Position numbers and translations under genes: made by a program. A stretch of 64,000 bases of DNA from Treponema sp. Lineage in GTDB: Bacteria; Spirochaetota; Spirochaetia; Treponematales; Treponemataceae. The notes beneath the pieces are model-generated. The model made no database searches, was not told the origin of the DNA, and saw only the letters and a program-made list of their open reading frames with translations. Shown piece by piece: positions 17,736-26,367 of this stretch (the first letter of the stretch is position 1; the number at the start of each line of letters is the position of its first letter). The stretch spans positions 1-64,000 of the forward strand of contig JAFUTH010000012.1 in the NCBI GenBank assembly GCA_017484285.1, given 5' to 3'.

Positions 17736-18611
17736 TTAAACTGAGGCTGCCGTTGCAGCCTCTAGAGTATTGAAGATCAGCATCGCAATCGTCATCGGAC
17801 CGACTCCGCCGGGAACGGGCGTGATGTAGCTCGCTTTTTCCTTCAAATCCTCAAAATCGCAGTCACCAATCAATCGGAATCCGCTTTTTTTGCTTGCGTC
17901 GGGGATTCGGTTTACGCCAACATCGATTACGACCGCGCCGTCTTTTACCATGTCGGCGGTGACGGTGTGCGGGTGTCCGCTTGCGGCAATCAAAATGTCT
18001 GCCTGGCGCGTGATTTCCGCCATGTTTTTAGTTCCTGTGTGACAGATTGTGACGGTGCAGTTCGTTTCTTTTCGGGCGAGAAGGAGCGAAACGGGCTTTC
18101 CGACGATGTTTGAGCGACCAATGACCACGGCGTGCTTTCCGCTCGTTTCGATTCCCATTCGCTCAAGCAAGACGATGATTCCGTGCGGTGTGCAAGGGAG
18201 AAAGGCTTTTTTTCCAATCACGAGATTTCCCACATTCACGGGGTGGAAGCCGTCAACATCTTTTTCGGGAGAAATAGCCATAATCACTTTGTCTTCGTTG
18301 ATGTGCTTCGGAAGCGGAAGCTGAACCAAAATGCCGTGCACGCTTTCATCGCGGTTGAGTTCGTCAATCAGTTTGAGCAAATCGGCTTCGGTCGTGTTTT
18401 CGGGAAGTTCCACGCTTTTGTCCGCCATGCCAGCCTCAGCCAACGCCTTGCGCTTCCCTGTGACATAGCTCACGCTCGCAGAATTTTCGCCCACGAGGAC
18501 GACCGCCAAGCACGGCGTGATTCCTTTTGCCTTCAATGCGGCGACCTTTTCAGCCACGCTCGCTCTGGTCTCCAATGCAATCTGCTTTCCGTCGATAATC
18601 TGTGCACTCAT
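17736..18611 (-). CDS. folD: Bifunctional methylenetetrahydrofolate dehydrogenase/cyclohydrolase
   Basis: Interconverts 5,10-methylene-, methenyl- and 10-formyl-tetrahydrofolate in the cytoplasm. Family marks are [14 protein letters not shown] with the catalytic Lys (in FolD the Y-x3-K pattern), [30 protein letters not shown] and [10 protein letters not shown]. 291 aa is the usual length. GAGG precedes the ATG at 18611. The start is divergent from the outer-membrane barrel gene at 18712. Together with folE2 it frames the accessory patch. Confidence 0.97.
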   Translation of the reverse strand: MSAQIIDGKQIALETRASVAEKVAALKAKGITPCLAVVLVGENSASVSYVTGKRKALAEAGMADKSVELPENTTEADLLKLIDELNRDESVHGILVQLPLPKHINEDKVIMAISPEKDVDGFHPVNVGNLVIGKKAFLPCTPHGIIVLLERMGIETSGKHAVVIGRSNIVGKPVSLLLARKETNCTVTICHTGTKNMAEITRQADILIAASGHPHTVTADMVKDGAVVIDVGVNRIPDASKKSGFRLIGDCDFEDLKEKASYITPVPGGVGPMTIAMLIFNTLEAATAASV

Positions 18612-18651
18612 TTTGTAACCTCTAAGAAATTGTTATCTTTATAAGTATGAA

Positions 18652-18680
18652 TTGAAAATATACTCTATTTTCGATAAAAT
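18652..18680 (+). promoter_or_regulatory. Promoter of the barrel gene at 18712
   Basis: TTGAAA (18652-18657), 17-bp spacer, TAAAAT (18675-18680). Confidence 0.65.
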
Positions 18681-18711
18681 TACTATCTATTACAAAAGAT
18701 TACGAGGATTT

Positions 18712-19356
18712 ATGAAACGCTTTCTCGCGCTTTTTTGTGCGCTTTTTATGATTTCAACATTTGCCTTCGCCGATGACGACATTGATATTACCGATGACAT
18801 TGATCAGGGCGAATCTGAAGAATCAGCCGATGATGTTACGATTAAAACTTCTGTAAACATGAACGAACCGGGCGACCAGTACATCCGTATTGGCTTGATG
18901 GCGACGTTTCCGCTCAATTTCGGCGGCAGTTTTCCGCTCTACCGAAACGGTCAGCTTTCAATCGGTGGCGCGGGTATGCTCGGCTATCATCGGTTCATCA
19001 CGAGTTGGTGGGCGTTGGGAGTCGACGTGTTCTTCGGCTACCACCCGACTATCGGCGAAAACATTTTTACGTACATTCCGCTTATGATTGATACAACGTT
19101 CCAGCCGACGTTTAAACGGCTTGAATTCCCTATTACGCTCGGCGTGGGTGCGGCAATGGAAAACTACTTGAGTCGCACGTATTTTCCGGGGCTGATTCTC
19201 AAAGGTCAGGCGGGCGTGTATTTCCGGGCGACTCCGAGTTGGTCGTTCGGTATGGAAGGCGATTTCATGTTCATGCCACAGTGGTATGACAATCCCAAAT
19301 ACAATGACTACGGTGTGTTTGCTTCGTGGGCGCTTGCAGCACGGTATCACTTCTAA
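18712..19356 (+). CDS. Outer-membrane beta-barrel protein
   Basis: 214-aa secreted protein with signal peptide MKRFLALFCALFMISTFAFA, an acidic stretch (about 21-48), then alternating hydrophobic strands ending in the outer-membrane C-terminal signature WALAARYHF. The size suits an 8-strand OmpW/OmpA-like barrel, as in small treponemal outer-membrane proteins; from memory a similar barrel gene neighbours folD in Treponema pallidum. ATG 18712 is chosen from GAGG upstream and the signal peptide; the earlier frame from 18652 lies in the promoter. Followed 17 bp later by a lipoprotein gene, probably one operon. Confidence 0.75.
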   Translation: MKRFLALFCALFMISTFAFADDDIDITDDIDQGESEESADDVTIKTSVNMNEPGDQYIRIGLMATFPLNFGGSFPLYRNGQLSIGGAGMLGYHRFITSWWALGVDVFFGYHPTIGENIFTYIPLMIDTTFQPTFKRLEFPITLGVGAAMENYLSRTYFPGLILKGQAGVYFRATPSWSFGMEGDFMFMPQWYDNPKYNDYGVFASWALAARYHF

Positions 19357-19373
19357 AAATGAGGAAAGGAACG

Positions 19374-20546
19374 ATGAAAAAATCTATTTCAAAAATCTTG
19401 ACGGCGTTCTCGCTCATTTCCGCACTGTTTTTTTCTTCCTGTGACGGTGTTATTTTTTATACGATTCGTGATGAAGTCGAACTTGATGATGCTGAAATTT
19501 CGGGCGATATTGCAAAAGTTGTGCGCTATCAGCTTGACGGTGTTGAGAATGTGTTTGTCGCAAACGGTAAAATTTATTGTCGCAGTGTAGATACAGCGCA
19601 TGATGCTTCTGGAAATGAGGTCGAATTCACAGATTCTGTCGCGAATTCAAAAATTGATTGGACAACGTTCGCAAAACCGAGCGGCATTGTTTACGATTTG
19701 GCTGCCGATTCTCAATATCTGTATGCGGTTGCGATTATCTATGATGACGATGATGACGGCTACAATGTTCCGACCACGCGAACGGTTTATTGTTATGATT
19801 CGTCTTCAAGTTCATGGACATCGGTTTTTAGCGCAACGTATTCAAGTTCGGTATCCTCACGGCTTTTCTGCACGAATGCGCCCAAAAATGACAATCGCAA
19901 GGCTTATTTTCGTTATGGCTCTGATATATATGAATTGAATGGCACGGCGCAGTTGGGAGATGATATTGCGGCGGGCTTTGTGTATGCAACGGCGGACAAT
20001 GCTTCTGTCGGAACGTTCACTACAACCGAAGATTCTTCATCGACTGCGTTCAATCCGCTTTCCTGTGCCTATTTTAACGGCACCGTTTATTTTACGGCTT
20101 TATATGCGATGACGACGAACGAAACGCTCGACGATGAGGCTTCGTACCTCTATTATGCGACGGGCGATAATGTCTATTATTCAACGGATGCTTCGACGTG
20201 GACGCCAGTCGACTTGAGCTGCGACACGATTCTTTCGCTTGCAGTCACGCAGAATTATCTTATCGCGGGTACTGATGAGGGCGTTGTTCATACCCCGTAT
20301 ACCACAAAAGCGGAGAATGACGTTGGCGGCATTCCGACTGAGGGCACTGCTGACTTTGATACGAATGCGGACTCAACGCTTTCATCGTATTATGAAGTCA
20401 ATTCTGTGCTTGTAATCGACCCATCGCTTGGTGAATATGACGGAACGATTTACGCTTCAATCGACATGTCGGGCACATCGGCAAGTCTGAACAATATCGG
20501 TCTGTGGTCATACTACGCCTACAAAGGCAAGTGGAACCGAGAATAA
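19374..20546 (+). CDS. Lipoprotein of unknown function
   Basis: 390-aa lipoprotein: signal peptide with lipobox ALFFSSC, then a repetitive beta-rich protein with segments such as YYATGDNVYYSTDASTWTPV and LIAGTDEGVVHTP that resemble propeller or Kelch-like blades. No enzyme motif is visible. The ATG at 19374 follows AGGAAAGG. The last 100 codons have a diverged partial copy at 24979-25274. Probably co-transcribed with the barrel gene; a terminator follows at 20571. Confidence 0.7.
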   Translation: MKKSISKILTAFSLISALFFSSCDGVIFYTIRDEVELDDAEISGDIAKVVRYQLDGVENVFVANGKIYCRSVDTAHDASGNEVEFTDSVANSKIDWTTFAKPSGIVYDLAADSQYLYAVAIIYDDDDDGYNVPTTRTVYCYDSSSSSWTSVFSATYSSSVSSRLFCTNAPKNDNRKAYFRYGSDIYELNGTAQLGDDIAAGFVYATADNASVGTFTTTEDSSSTAFNPLSCAYFNGTVYFTALYAMTTNETLDDEASYLYYATGDNVYYSTDASTWTPVDLSCDTILSLAVTQNYLIAGTDEGVVHTPYTTKAENDVGGIPTEGTADFDTNADSTLSSYYEVNSVLVIDPSLGEYDGTIYASIDMSGTSASLNNIGLWSYYAYKGKWNRE

Positions 20547-20570
20547 ATGGAACAGAAATTACATCCTGTA

Positions 20571-20602
20571 AGCCCCCGCATCCTTGCGGGGCTTTTTTTT
20601 TG
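20571..20602 (+). terminator. Intrinsic terminator
   Basis: AGCCCC-GCA pairs with TGC-GGGGCT (one bulged C), followed by ten T. An extended -10 (TGCTATAAT) for the next gene follows directly at 20604-20612. Confidence 0.85.
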
Positions 20603-20699
20603 TGCTATAATATTTTCGGGCTATGCCGTCCGTGACGCAAAATTCACCGGACATTTTTCTGGCTCTGCAAATTTCTCGGTTCAAAACAAAGGAGATTGT

Positions 20700-22763
20700 A
20701 TGAAATACAACTTAAGGGCATCATTGGTTGCCTCAGTTACGGCGGTGGCGTTCCTGTTCGCTTCGTGCGTAAACAGTATCGACGAACATGAATCAGGTAC
20801 GGGAAAAAGCACGGTAACGGCGGGAGCGGATGTCACAAACGGCGACACACTCATCACATTCACAGGGAATCCCGCCTACGACATTACGCTTTTGAACGAC
20901 TACTGGGCAAAAAACGGCACGCCGTTCCCTGCACCTGAAAATGCGGTGGTTTCGACAGGCTCAATCACCGCAGACGACACAAACGCAAGCCGCTCTGCAA
21001 TCGCTGGCAGCGGAAATCTTGCTCCTCTCTACGCCGTAGACACTAGCAAGGCAATCAACGGCTTCGGCGACCTGGTAAAAAACTTTTCGGGTACCAACTT
21101 TCTTACCTGGGCTGGCGGGGCGGCTCTTACGGGCGGCATTAGCGCGAGCGTGAACATAGGATTGACCAAGGCACTTGACGCGCTCGGCATTGTAAAATCC
21201 ACCTCCAGCTACCTTGCCGAAATCTCCTCCAAACTCGACAAAATTCAAGACCAGCTGAACACCATGCAGACCATGATTGAAGAACTGGGCACCAAGCTCT
21301 ACGCCGAATCAACCAAGCAGGGAACACTCACCCGCTACTACAACACCATGCAGAGCCGCGACAGCCAGTACAACAACATCTACATTGATGCGCTGGTGGC
21401 ATGGAACAGCATAAACGACATTCTGCTTGATGCCGCGCTTTCTTCCCAGTACACGAATGCAAGCGAAAAATCTGCAAAACTCGCAGAGCTCAACACAAAG
21501 GAAAAAAGACTTGCCTACCTCAAAGACTTTATCGACAGCACGAGCTGGGATAAGGCCACGAGCGTAGACCAAGTGTCCGTTGTAGACAGTGATGCCGGTA
21601 CGAAGTTCCAGGCGTATTTTACCGAACATGCGTCCGAAATCAGCGCGAACCTTGCCGCCATCGTCAAAAACTGGGGCGCGAATCAGAATACGGGCGCGTC
21701 GAGCGTCTTTAAGCTCTGCAAATACCTGACCGATACCAACAAGGGCACGGCAAGCGAAAGCTTTAACATGTTCCAGCTGTACGACAAATACGCCGAAGTC
21801 TGCTTTGTATGGGAGCAGGAGGGCTACAATTTCCGCCAGCAGATGCGCGACCAGGACAGCGCGCTCATCGCCATGACGTCAACGCTCGCCTACTGGTACT
21901 ATGCCATTACCGAAACTTTGGGCGCTTCCAGCACCAACTGCAAGGAGCTTTCCGACTATGTGGACGCGGCAATCGCGCTGAACAAAAGCAACCCCGTGGT
22001 GCGCTACTCCACGCCGATTTACCAGAAGTGGGGGAGCAAGTGGCAGGGGCAGCTTTTTACGGGCACACTCAAGCAGATTGACTACAGAAATGTGATGACT
22101 ACTAGCTGGGAAAAGACGAGTATTACAAAGTCATCAACAAAAGGATTTGCGTCAAGTCGTCCGCTCAAGGATGACAACTATAGGTATAACGGTTCTCGGC
22201 TGTACGCAGGCCTGGGACCCAAAACGCCACCGTCAGACAAAAACACCATCGATAGCACAGCCGCAAACATGGCGCTTCCCGAAGAATTCTTTCAAGAAGT
22301 TTTCGATGCCTATACGGTCACTACCGTTTCCGGCACAACGCACAAGCCGCTCATGGATATTTTTAAGTCGGTAGGCTTTGCACCCGAAAATGGCGTGACG
22401 ATACCAAAAATCTATCAGAACAGTTGGTCTCCGTCTGAGAAAAACGAGCAGTTCTTTATCACAAACCGCCGCACCTATGTTCGCCAAATCCTTTCCTCCG
22501 GGCATGATTATTATCTGTTCGTTCCCGTAGTCATTGCAAATTCAATGACAGGAGTCGTTTATAACGCTGACATGGGAGAACATGAAGGTTGTCCGCTTAT
22601 ATATACTGCGCGCTATGTCTACTGCCAACATCACTCTGGAAGACACTCTTATTCAACTGATGAGACCGATAGTTACAGAATATGCTATAAAGTTACATTT
22701 ACCTATGGGGGGCGCACCTTCTTTTATCCCGAAAAGACCGACAAAGCTGTGGTGGCACAGTAA
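20700..22763 (+). CDS. Large lipoprotein of unknown function
   Basis: 687-aa lipoprotein with lipobox FLFASC (Cys at about residue 23) and no family I recognise. Residues about 170-215 (LDKIQDQLNTMQTMIEELG) predict a coiled coil and much of the middle is helical; the C-terminal part is richer in Tyr and strands. ATG 20700 follows GGAG; the long upstream open frame crosses the promoter and is not real. It begins a run of three co-directional envelope genes (20700, 22776, 24199) with 10-12 bp gaps. The codon use is more GC-rich than in the preceding lipoprotein gene. Confidence 0.7.
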   Translation: MKYNLRASLVASVTAVAFLFASCVNSIDEHESGTGKSTVTAGADVTNGDTLITFTGNPAYDITLLNDYWAKNGTPFPAPENAVVSTGSITADDTNASRSAIAGSGNLAPLYAVDTSKAINGFGDLVKNFSGTNFLTWAGGAALTGGISASVNIGLTKALDALGIVKSTSSYLAEISSKLDKIQDQLNTMQTMIEELGTKLYAESTKQGTLTRYYNTMQSRDSQYNNIYIDALVAWNSINDILLDAALSSQYTNASEKSAKLAELNTKEKRLAYLKDFIDSTSWDKATSVDQVSVVDSDAGTKFQAYFTEHASEISANLAAIVKNWGANQNTGASSVFKLCKYLTDTNKGTASESFNMFQLYDKYAEVCFVWEQEGYNFRQQMRDQDSALIAMTSTLAYWYYAITETLGASSTNCKELSDYVDAAIALNKSNPVVRYSTPIYQKWGSKWQGQLFTGTLKQIDYRNVMTTSWEKTSITKSSTKGFASSRPLKDDNYRYNGSRLYAGLGPKTPPSDKNTIDSTAANMALPEEFFQEVFDAYTVTTVSGTTHKPLMDIFKSVGFAPENGVTIPKIYQNSWSPSEKNEQFFITNRRTYVRQILSSGHDYYLFVPVVIANSMTGVVYNADMGEHEGCPLIYTARYVYCQHHSGRHSYSTDETDSYRICYKVTFTYGGRTFFYPEKTDKAVVAQ

Positions 22764-22775
22764 GGAGGAGTCACG

Positions 22776-24188
22776 ATGAAACGCACACGAACCATTGCTC
22801 AGACATTCACGCTGGCGGCTTCTGCCCTTGCCCTGCTTGCGCTTGCCGCCTGCTCTAACGACACGATAGATATAGCGCAAGAGGTGGACGACGCGCTCAC
22901 CGAAACACAGCAGGCGAACGCCGACCGCGCCGTAAGCCTTGAAGGAAAAACGCTCTTTGGCGAGGTGATGAAAGCGCGTTTTGAGGGCGCGCACCGTGCC
23001 TATGTCACCATGTTCCACAGCCGCCTGAGCGAGGACGAAAACCTGTACGCCTACAGCGCAACCCCATCCGCGCTCACGCTCCAACTGCAAAAAATCTCTG
23101 CCCCCGACGGAAGCGGCACACTCCTTTCAAAGGGTGACTACATTGCCTTTTGGAACGCAGAAAGCTTCAAGCAGTCGTACATCACCAAAGACCTGACCAG
23201 TTGGTATGTTACCCAAACGACGACCGTCACCGCCGCAGACGGCACGGTTTACACATACACCAACAAGACCGCCTACACGGTGAGTGAAAGCGGCACTACA
23301 ATAGAGCAAACCACCAGCGGCACGAGCAAGGAAAGCGCAAGCGACAGCGAAACCGCGCTTTTTACCGACCTTGCAGGCTACACCGAGTTTGAAAGCGACT
23401 ACAGCGCAAGCGAATTTACGCATGTTGTGACCGTCACCGTGTATAAGGCGACCTCAGCGGAAACCGACGACGAAAACAGCGTAGCCACCTACGAAGACTA
23501 TGCGCAGTCGTTCGTCGGTGCGACGCTCGGCGAAAGCGAGACCGCCTACGGCTCGACCGACACTGACACCGCGGAAAAGATTAAACTGCAAGAAACAATT
23601 TTTGAGCAACGCTATGACGAGCTTTCCGCAGACGACTGGTTTATGGTCAGGGCCGCGTTCAAGCCCTACTCCTATACCTACGCGATGAATGCCGCCATCA
23701 CCGAAAGCTACATCAACGATGACGGCAATATAAGCGAAGAAAGCACTAGCTACGACTATGTGCTTACCCAGCACTACACTTCCTTTGAGACCGCCATTTT
23801 TATAAACAAGCTTACTGCCGTATCAAACGGACTTGGCGCGGCTCTCTTCGGCTACGGCTATGGCGGAAACCTATACTTCATTGTCGGCTCCGACGAATAC
23901 GAATGGCACATGGCAGGCATAGACACCAAAGAAAAGACGATTACATTCTACGAGATTACGGGCGGCAGTGAAGACGACGAAAGTAGCACGGACGACAATG
24001 AAGACGATGAAAACAGCACGGACGACACCGAAGCGGACGCGATTACGGCAGCCTACGCGCTCAGCGAAAACGGCGATGATACGGTTCTTACGCTCACCTT
24101 CGAGAGCGCGAAAGGCTCACCTATAAGCGGACAGACAATCAATCTAAAATACTACGCAGTTGAAGCAGGACTGAATGTAACGGAGTAA
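22776..24188 (+). CDS. Lipoprotein of unknown function
   Basis: 470-aa lipoprotein: lipobox LALAAC, then a Thr/Ser/Glu/Tyr-rich extracellular-type sequence and a strongly acidic spacer near residues 395-425 (DDESSTDDNEDDENSTDDTE). No catalytic motif seen. AAGGAGGAG precedes the ATG. It starts 12 bp after the preceding lipoprotein gene and ends 10 bp before the barrel gene, so the three probably form one surface complex or operon (inferred). Confidence 0.7.
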   Translation: MKRTRTIAQTFTLAASALALLALAACSNDTIDIAQEVDDALTETQQANADRAVSLEGKTLFGEVMKARFEGAHRAYVTMFHSRLSEDENLYAYSATPSALTLQLQKISAPDGSGTLLSKGDYIAFWNAESFKQSYITKDLTSWYVTQTTTVTAADGTVYTYTNKTAYTVSESGTTIEQTTSGTSKESASDSETALFTDLAGYTEFESDYSASEFTHVVTVTVYKATSAETDDENSVATYEDYAQSFVGATLGESETAYGSTDTDTAEKIKLQETIFEQRYDELSADDWFMVRAAFKPYSYTYAMNAAITESYINDDGNISEESTSYDYVLTQHYTSFETAIFINKLTAVSNGLGAALFGYGYGGNLYFIVGSDEYEWHMAGIDTKEKTITFYEITGGSEDDESSTDDNEDDENSTDDTEADAITAAYALSENGDDTVLTLTFESAKGSPISGQTINLKYYAVEAGLNVTE

Positions 24189-24198
24189 GGAGATACAC

Positions 24199-24915
24199 AT
24201 GAAAAAGATTATATTTATCGCACTTTCCGCAGTGCTCGCAGTTACAGCAACATTCGCACAGGAAGAAGAAACGGCGCAAGAGGAAAGCGCAGTCACCGCA
24301 GAAACGAGCGAGAAAAAATGGACAAACAATGTGGGCGTTCAGCTTTCCGTGCCAGTCAGCAAGTACAAAGTTGACGGCGAAAAAATTGACCAGTGGGGCA
24401 TTTCGTTCGATTTGATGTACATGGGCGTACATCGGAATGGCTTTACCGTAAAGGCAACATCGGGAGGCGGCTCTGCTTCAACGGGCAACTTCTCTTTTGA
24501 AGGCGACGATGACCGTCAGTACGGCGCGTTCATGCGTGGCGACTTGGGCGCAGGCTACAGCTTTGTTCACAACGAAAAATTCACGCTTTCCGCGCTCGCC
24601 ATGTTCGGAATCGAGGGTGCGACCTACGAAACCGAAAAAAAATCGTTCGCTCACGATGAGCTTGGCAAGGTAGACAAAAACTACACCGCAACGCTGCTCG
24701 GCTTCACTCTCGGCGCGGACATCACCGCCGCAATGTACACGCGGGAACACTTCGGTTGGTACGCGACCATTGCCGCCCGCTACATTCCGCTTGCAGGCAT
24801 GGTAAGCGGCGTAAAGTACGAGGACGATGACTTCACCCGCTCCGACACCTATACAACAATGGGACACGGCGTGTTCAACGTAACGCCAAGCTTCGGCCTT
24901 GTATGGCGATGGTAA
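24199..24915 (+). CDS. Outer-membrane beta-barrel protein
   Basis: 238-aa protein with a Sec signal (MKKIIFIALSAVLAVTATFA), an acidic N-terminal stretch, then amphipathic strands and a C-terminal signature FGLVWRW typical of outer-membrane barrels. AAGGAG precedes the ATG. Size suggests an 8-strand barrel. Last gene of the 20700-24915 run, after which a recombination scar begins. Confidence 0.7.
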   Translation: MKKIIFIALSAVLAVTATFAQEEETAQEESAVTAETSEKKWTNNVGVQLSVPVSKYKVDGEKIDQWGISFDLMYMGVHRNGFTVKATSGGGSASTGNFSFEGDDDRQYGAFMRGDLGAGYSFVHNEKFTLSALAMFGIEGATYETEKKSFAHDELGKVDKNYTATLLGFTLGADITAAMYTREHFGWYATIAARYIPLAGMVSGVKYEDDDFTRSDTYTTMGHGVFNVTPSFGLVWRW

Positions 24916-24937
24916 AAAAAAACGATGAGGAAAGAAA

Positions 24938-24989
24938 ATGTCTGACTTATTCGAGGCGTCTAAAAATGAAAAGCAACCTCTCGCTCGCC
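24938..24989 (+). pseudogene. Remnant of a rarA 5' end
   Basis: ATG 24938, with a GAGGAAAG ribosome site, encodes MSDLFEASKNEKQPLA, closely matching the intact RarA start MADLFDTSKKHEPLA at 26368, then diverges at a junction (CTCTCGC) into an unrelated lipoprotein fragment. It is the front end of a second, lost rarA copy. Confidence 0.7.
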
Positions 24990-25274
24990 GTCACAAACGA
25001 TTACTTGCTTGCAGGCACCGACGAAGGCATTGTTCATACAACATGGGCGTCCGAAAATATTCCGTCTGCCGGAACTGCTGACTTTTCAACAAACGCCGAC
25101 TCAACGCTCTCGTCATATTACGTAGTCAATTGTCTGTTGGCTGTCGATCCGTCACGAGATGAAACCGCAGGCACGCTCTACGGCGCAATCGACATGTCGG
25201 GAACATCGGCGAGTTTAAACAACGTCGGTCTGTGGTCATACTACGCCTATAAAGGCAAGTGGAACCGAGAATAA
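24979..25274 (+). pseudogene. 3' remnant of a paralogue of the 19374 lipoprotein
   Basis: Encodes NLSLAVTNDYLLAGTDEGIV through to GLWSYYAYKGKWNRE, the same ending as the 390-aa lipoprotein at 19374-20546. It lacks the signal peptide and three quarters of the gene. Its 5' junction falls inside the rarA remnant at shared CTCTCGCTCGC sequence. Confidence 0.75.
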
Positions 25275-25303
25275 TCCGAACAAAACGCCTTGCATATAAA
25301 AAA

Positions 25304-25331
25304 AGCCACTTTGATGCATATCAAAGTGGCT
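25304..25331. terminator. Bidirectional terminator
   Basis: AGCCACTTTGAT pairs with ATCAAAGTGGCT, flanked by A-run and T-run, so it can stop transcription from both sides. Confidence 0.85.
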
Positions 25332-25357
25332 TTTTCGTCTTTATGACTGACTAGATT

Positions 25358-26244
25358 TTACTGGCGAGTGTATGTTCCTGTATCGCCGTCTTCATCTGTG
25401 ATGGTCGCTGTTTTTCCGCTCACAACGGCACTAATTGTGTATGCATCAACAGCCGTAAGCGGTGCGTCAGAATTCGTAATCGTGTACGAGGTTTTTCCGG
25501 CAGTTACGGCAGCCACGATTTTTTCTTCAAGTGTAGCCCAGTCGGCATCTGCCTCTCTTTTTACTGTCAGCGTGACTGTACCATCAGCAGCCGGTTTTCC
25601 AGTGTATGTACCATCTGCCATGGTGAGTTTTGTGATAACAGTGAATCCCTCTTCAACCTCTTTTTCATAGGCAGTTACTTTGAATGTGTCGTCTGAGTAG
25701 AAGTAGATGTACTCATAGTCGTCAGCTGTTGCATCCGAATTTTTGTAGGTTGCTACAGTGCTGGAATTTCCGTCTCCTGAAGAATTGTCTCCAGTGCCAG
25801 AATTCCCGCCACTGCTTTCATCGCCTTTTTTCAGAGTGAATTCTGTGGGAAAGCCGGGAACGAGTTCTACAGTGGGAACAAGTATGCCGTCTGATTCTTT
25901 GACCGTGAATGTGAGAAGTGTCTGATTTGCGGCAGATACATTTACTTTTACAATTCCTGCTTTTAGCGGATCGCCCGTGTAAGTGAGTATGCCCTTTTCA
26001 TACTGGGATTTTCCGTCCGTATAATAGTCTACGGTCTTGTCAGAATAAAAAACATAATAGGTGGATTCGTCGTCTTTCATGTAATAGGTGCAGACGAGAG
26101 AATTTCCGCCTCCACCATCGCCGTTTCCACTGTCCCCATCACTGCACGCGGTAAATGTACTTGCAGCAAGCATTAATAAAGCGAAAATCGGGAAGAAGAG
26201 CTTATGAAATACCCCCCCCGTATAGTGGTTTTGTGTAAAGACAT
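25358..26244 (-). CDS. Putative phase-variable lipoprotein, currently out of frame at a poly-G tract
   Basis: From ATG 26244 (AAGGAG upstream) the frame reads MSLHKTTIR into a run of eight G (plus C-run 26212-26219) and then leaves frame. With nine G it would continue as HKLFFPIFALLMLAASTFTA, a signal peptide ending in a lipobox Cys, and on through the 271-codon open frame at 25358-26173. The mature part has a Gly-rich linker and two related beta-rich modules (about 30-110 and 140-215). The internal ATG at 26173 would give only half a signal peptide and has no ribosome site. I infer an OFF state of a phase-variable surface lipoprotein. A sequencing error in the G-run is the main alternative. 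Confidence 0.7.
26212..26219 (-). repeat. Poly-G tract (8 nt) in lipoprotein signal region
   Basis: Eight consecutive G on the coding (minus) strand. A length of 9 restores an in-frame signal peptide; 8, as read here, does not. Confidence 0.85.
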
Positions 26245-26292
26245 TTTTTACTCCTTGAAACGGTCTTAAAATAACCTTGCCGTTTCACAATC

Positions 26293-26320
26293 ACTATACC
26301 AAAAAAAAAACGCCTGTCAA
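26293..26320 (-). promoter_or_regulatory. Promoter with a homopolymeric spacer for the phase-variable lipoprotein
   Basis: Minus-strand TTGACA (26320-26315), 16-bp spacer that contains ten T (plus A-run 26301-26310), TATAGT (26298-26293). Slippage in the T-run would change spacer length. Confidence 0.75.
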
Positions 26321-26367
26321 GTTTTTTTTCTCGAACTTTTACTGCGATTTCATGCTATAATTCCCTC

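Noticed and set aside
24903-25274. 123-codon frame starting at 24903 considered as a gene
   Set aside because: Its beginning overlaps the barrel gene end and the rarA remnant in another frame; only the part after 24979 has homology, so it is a gene fragment.
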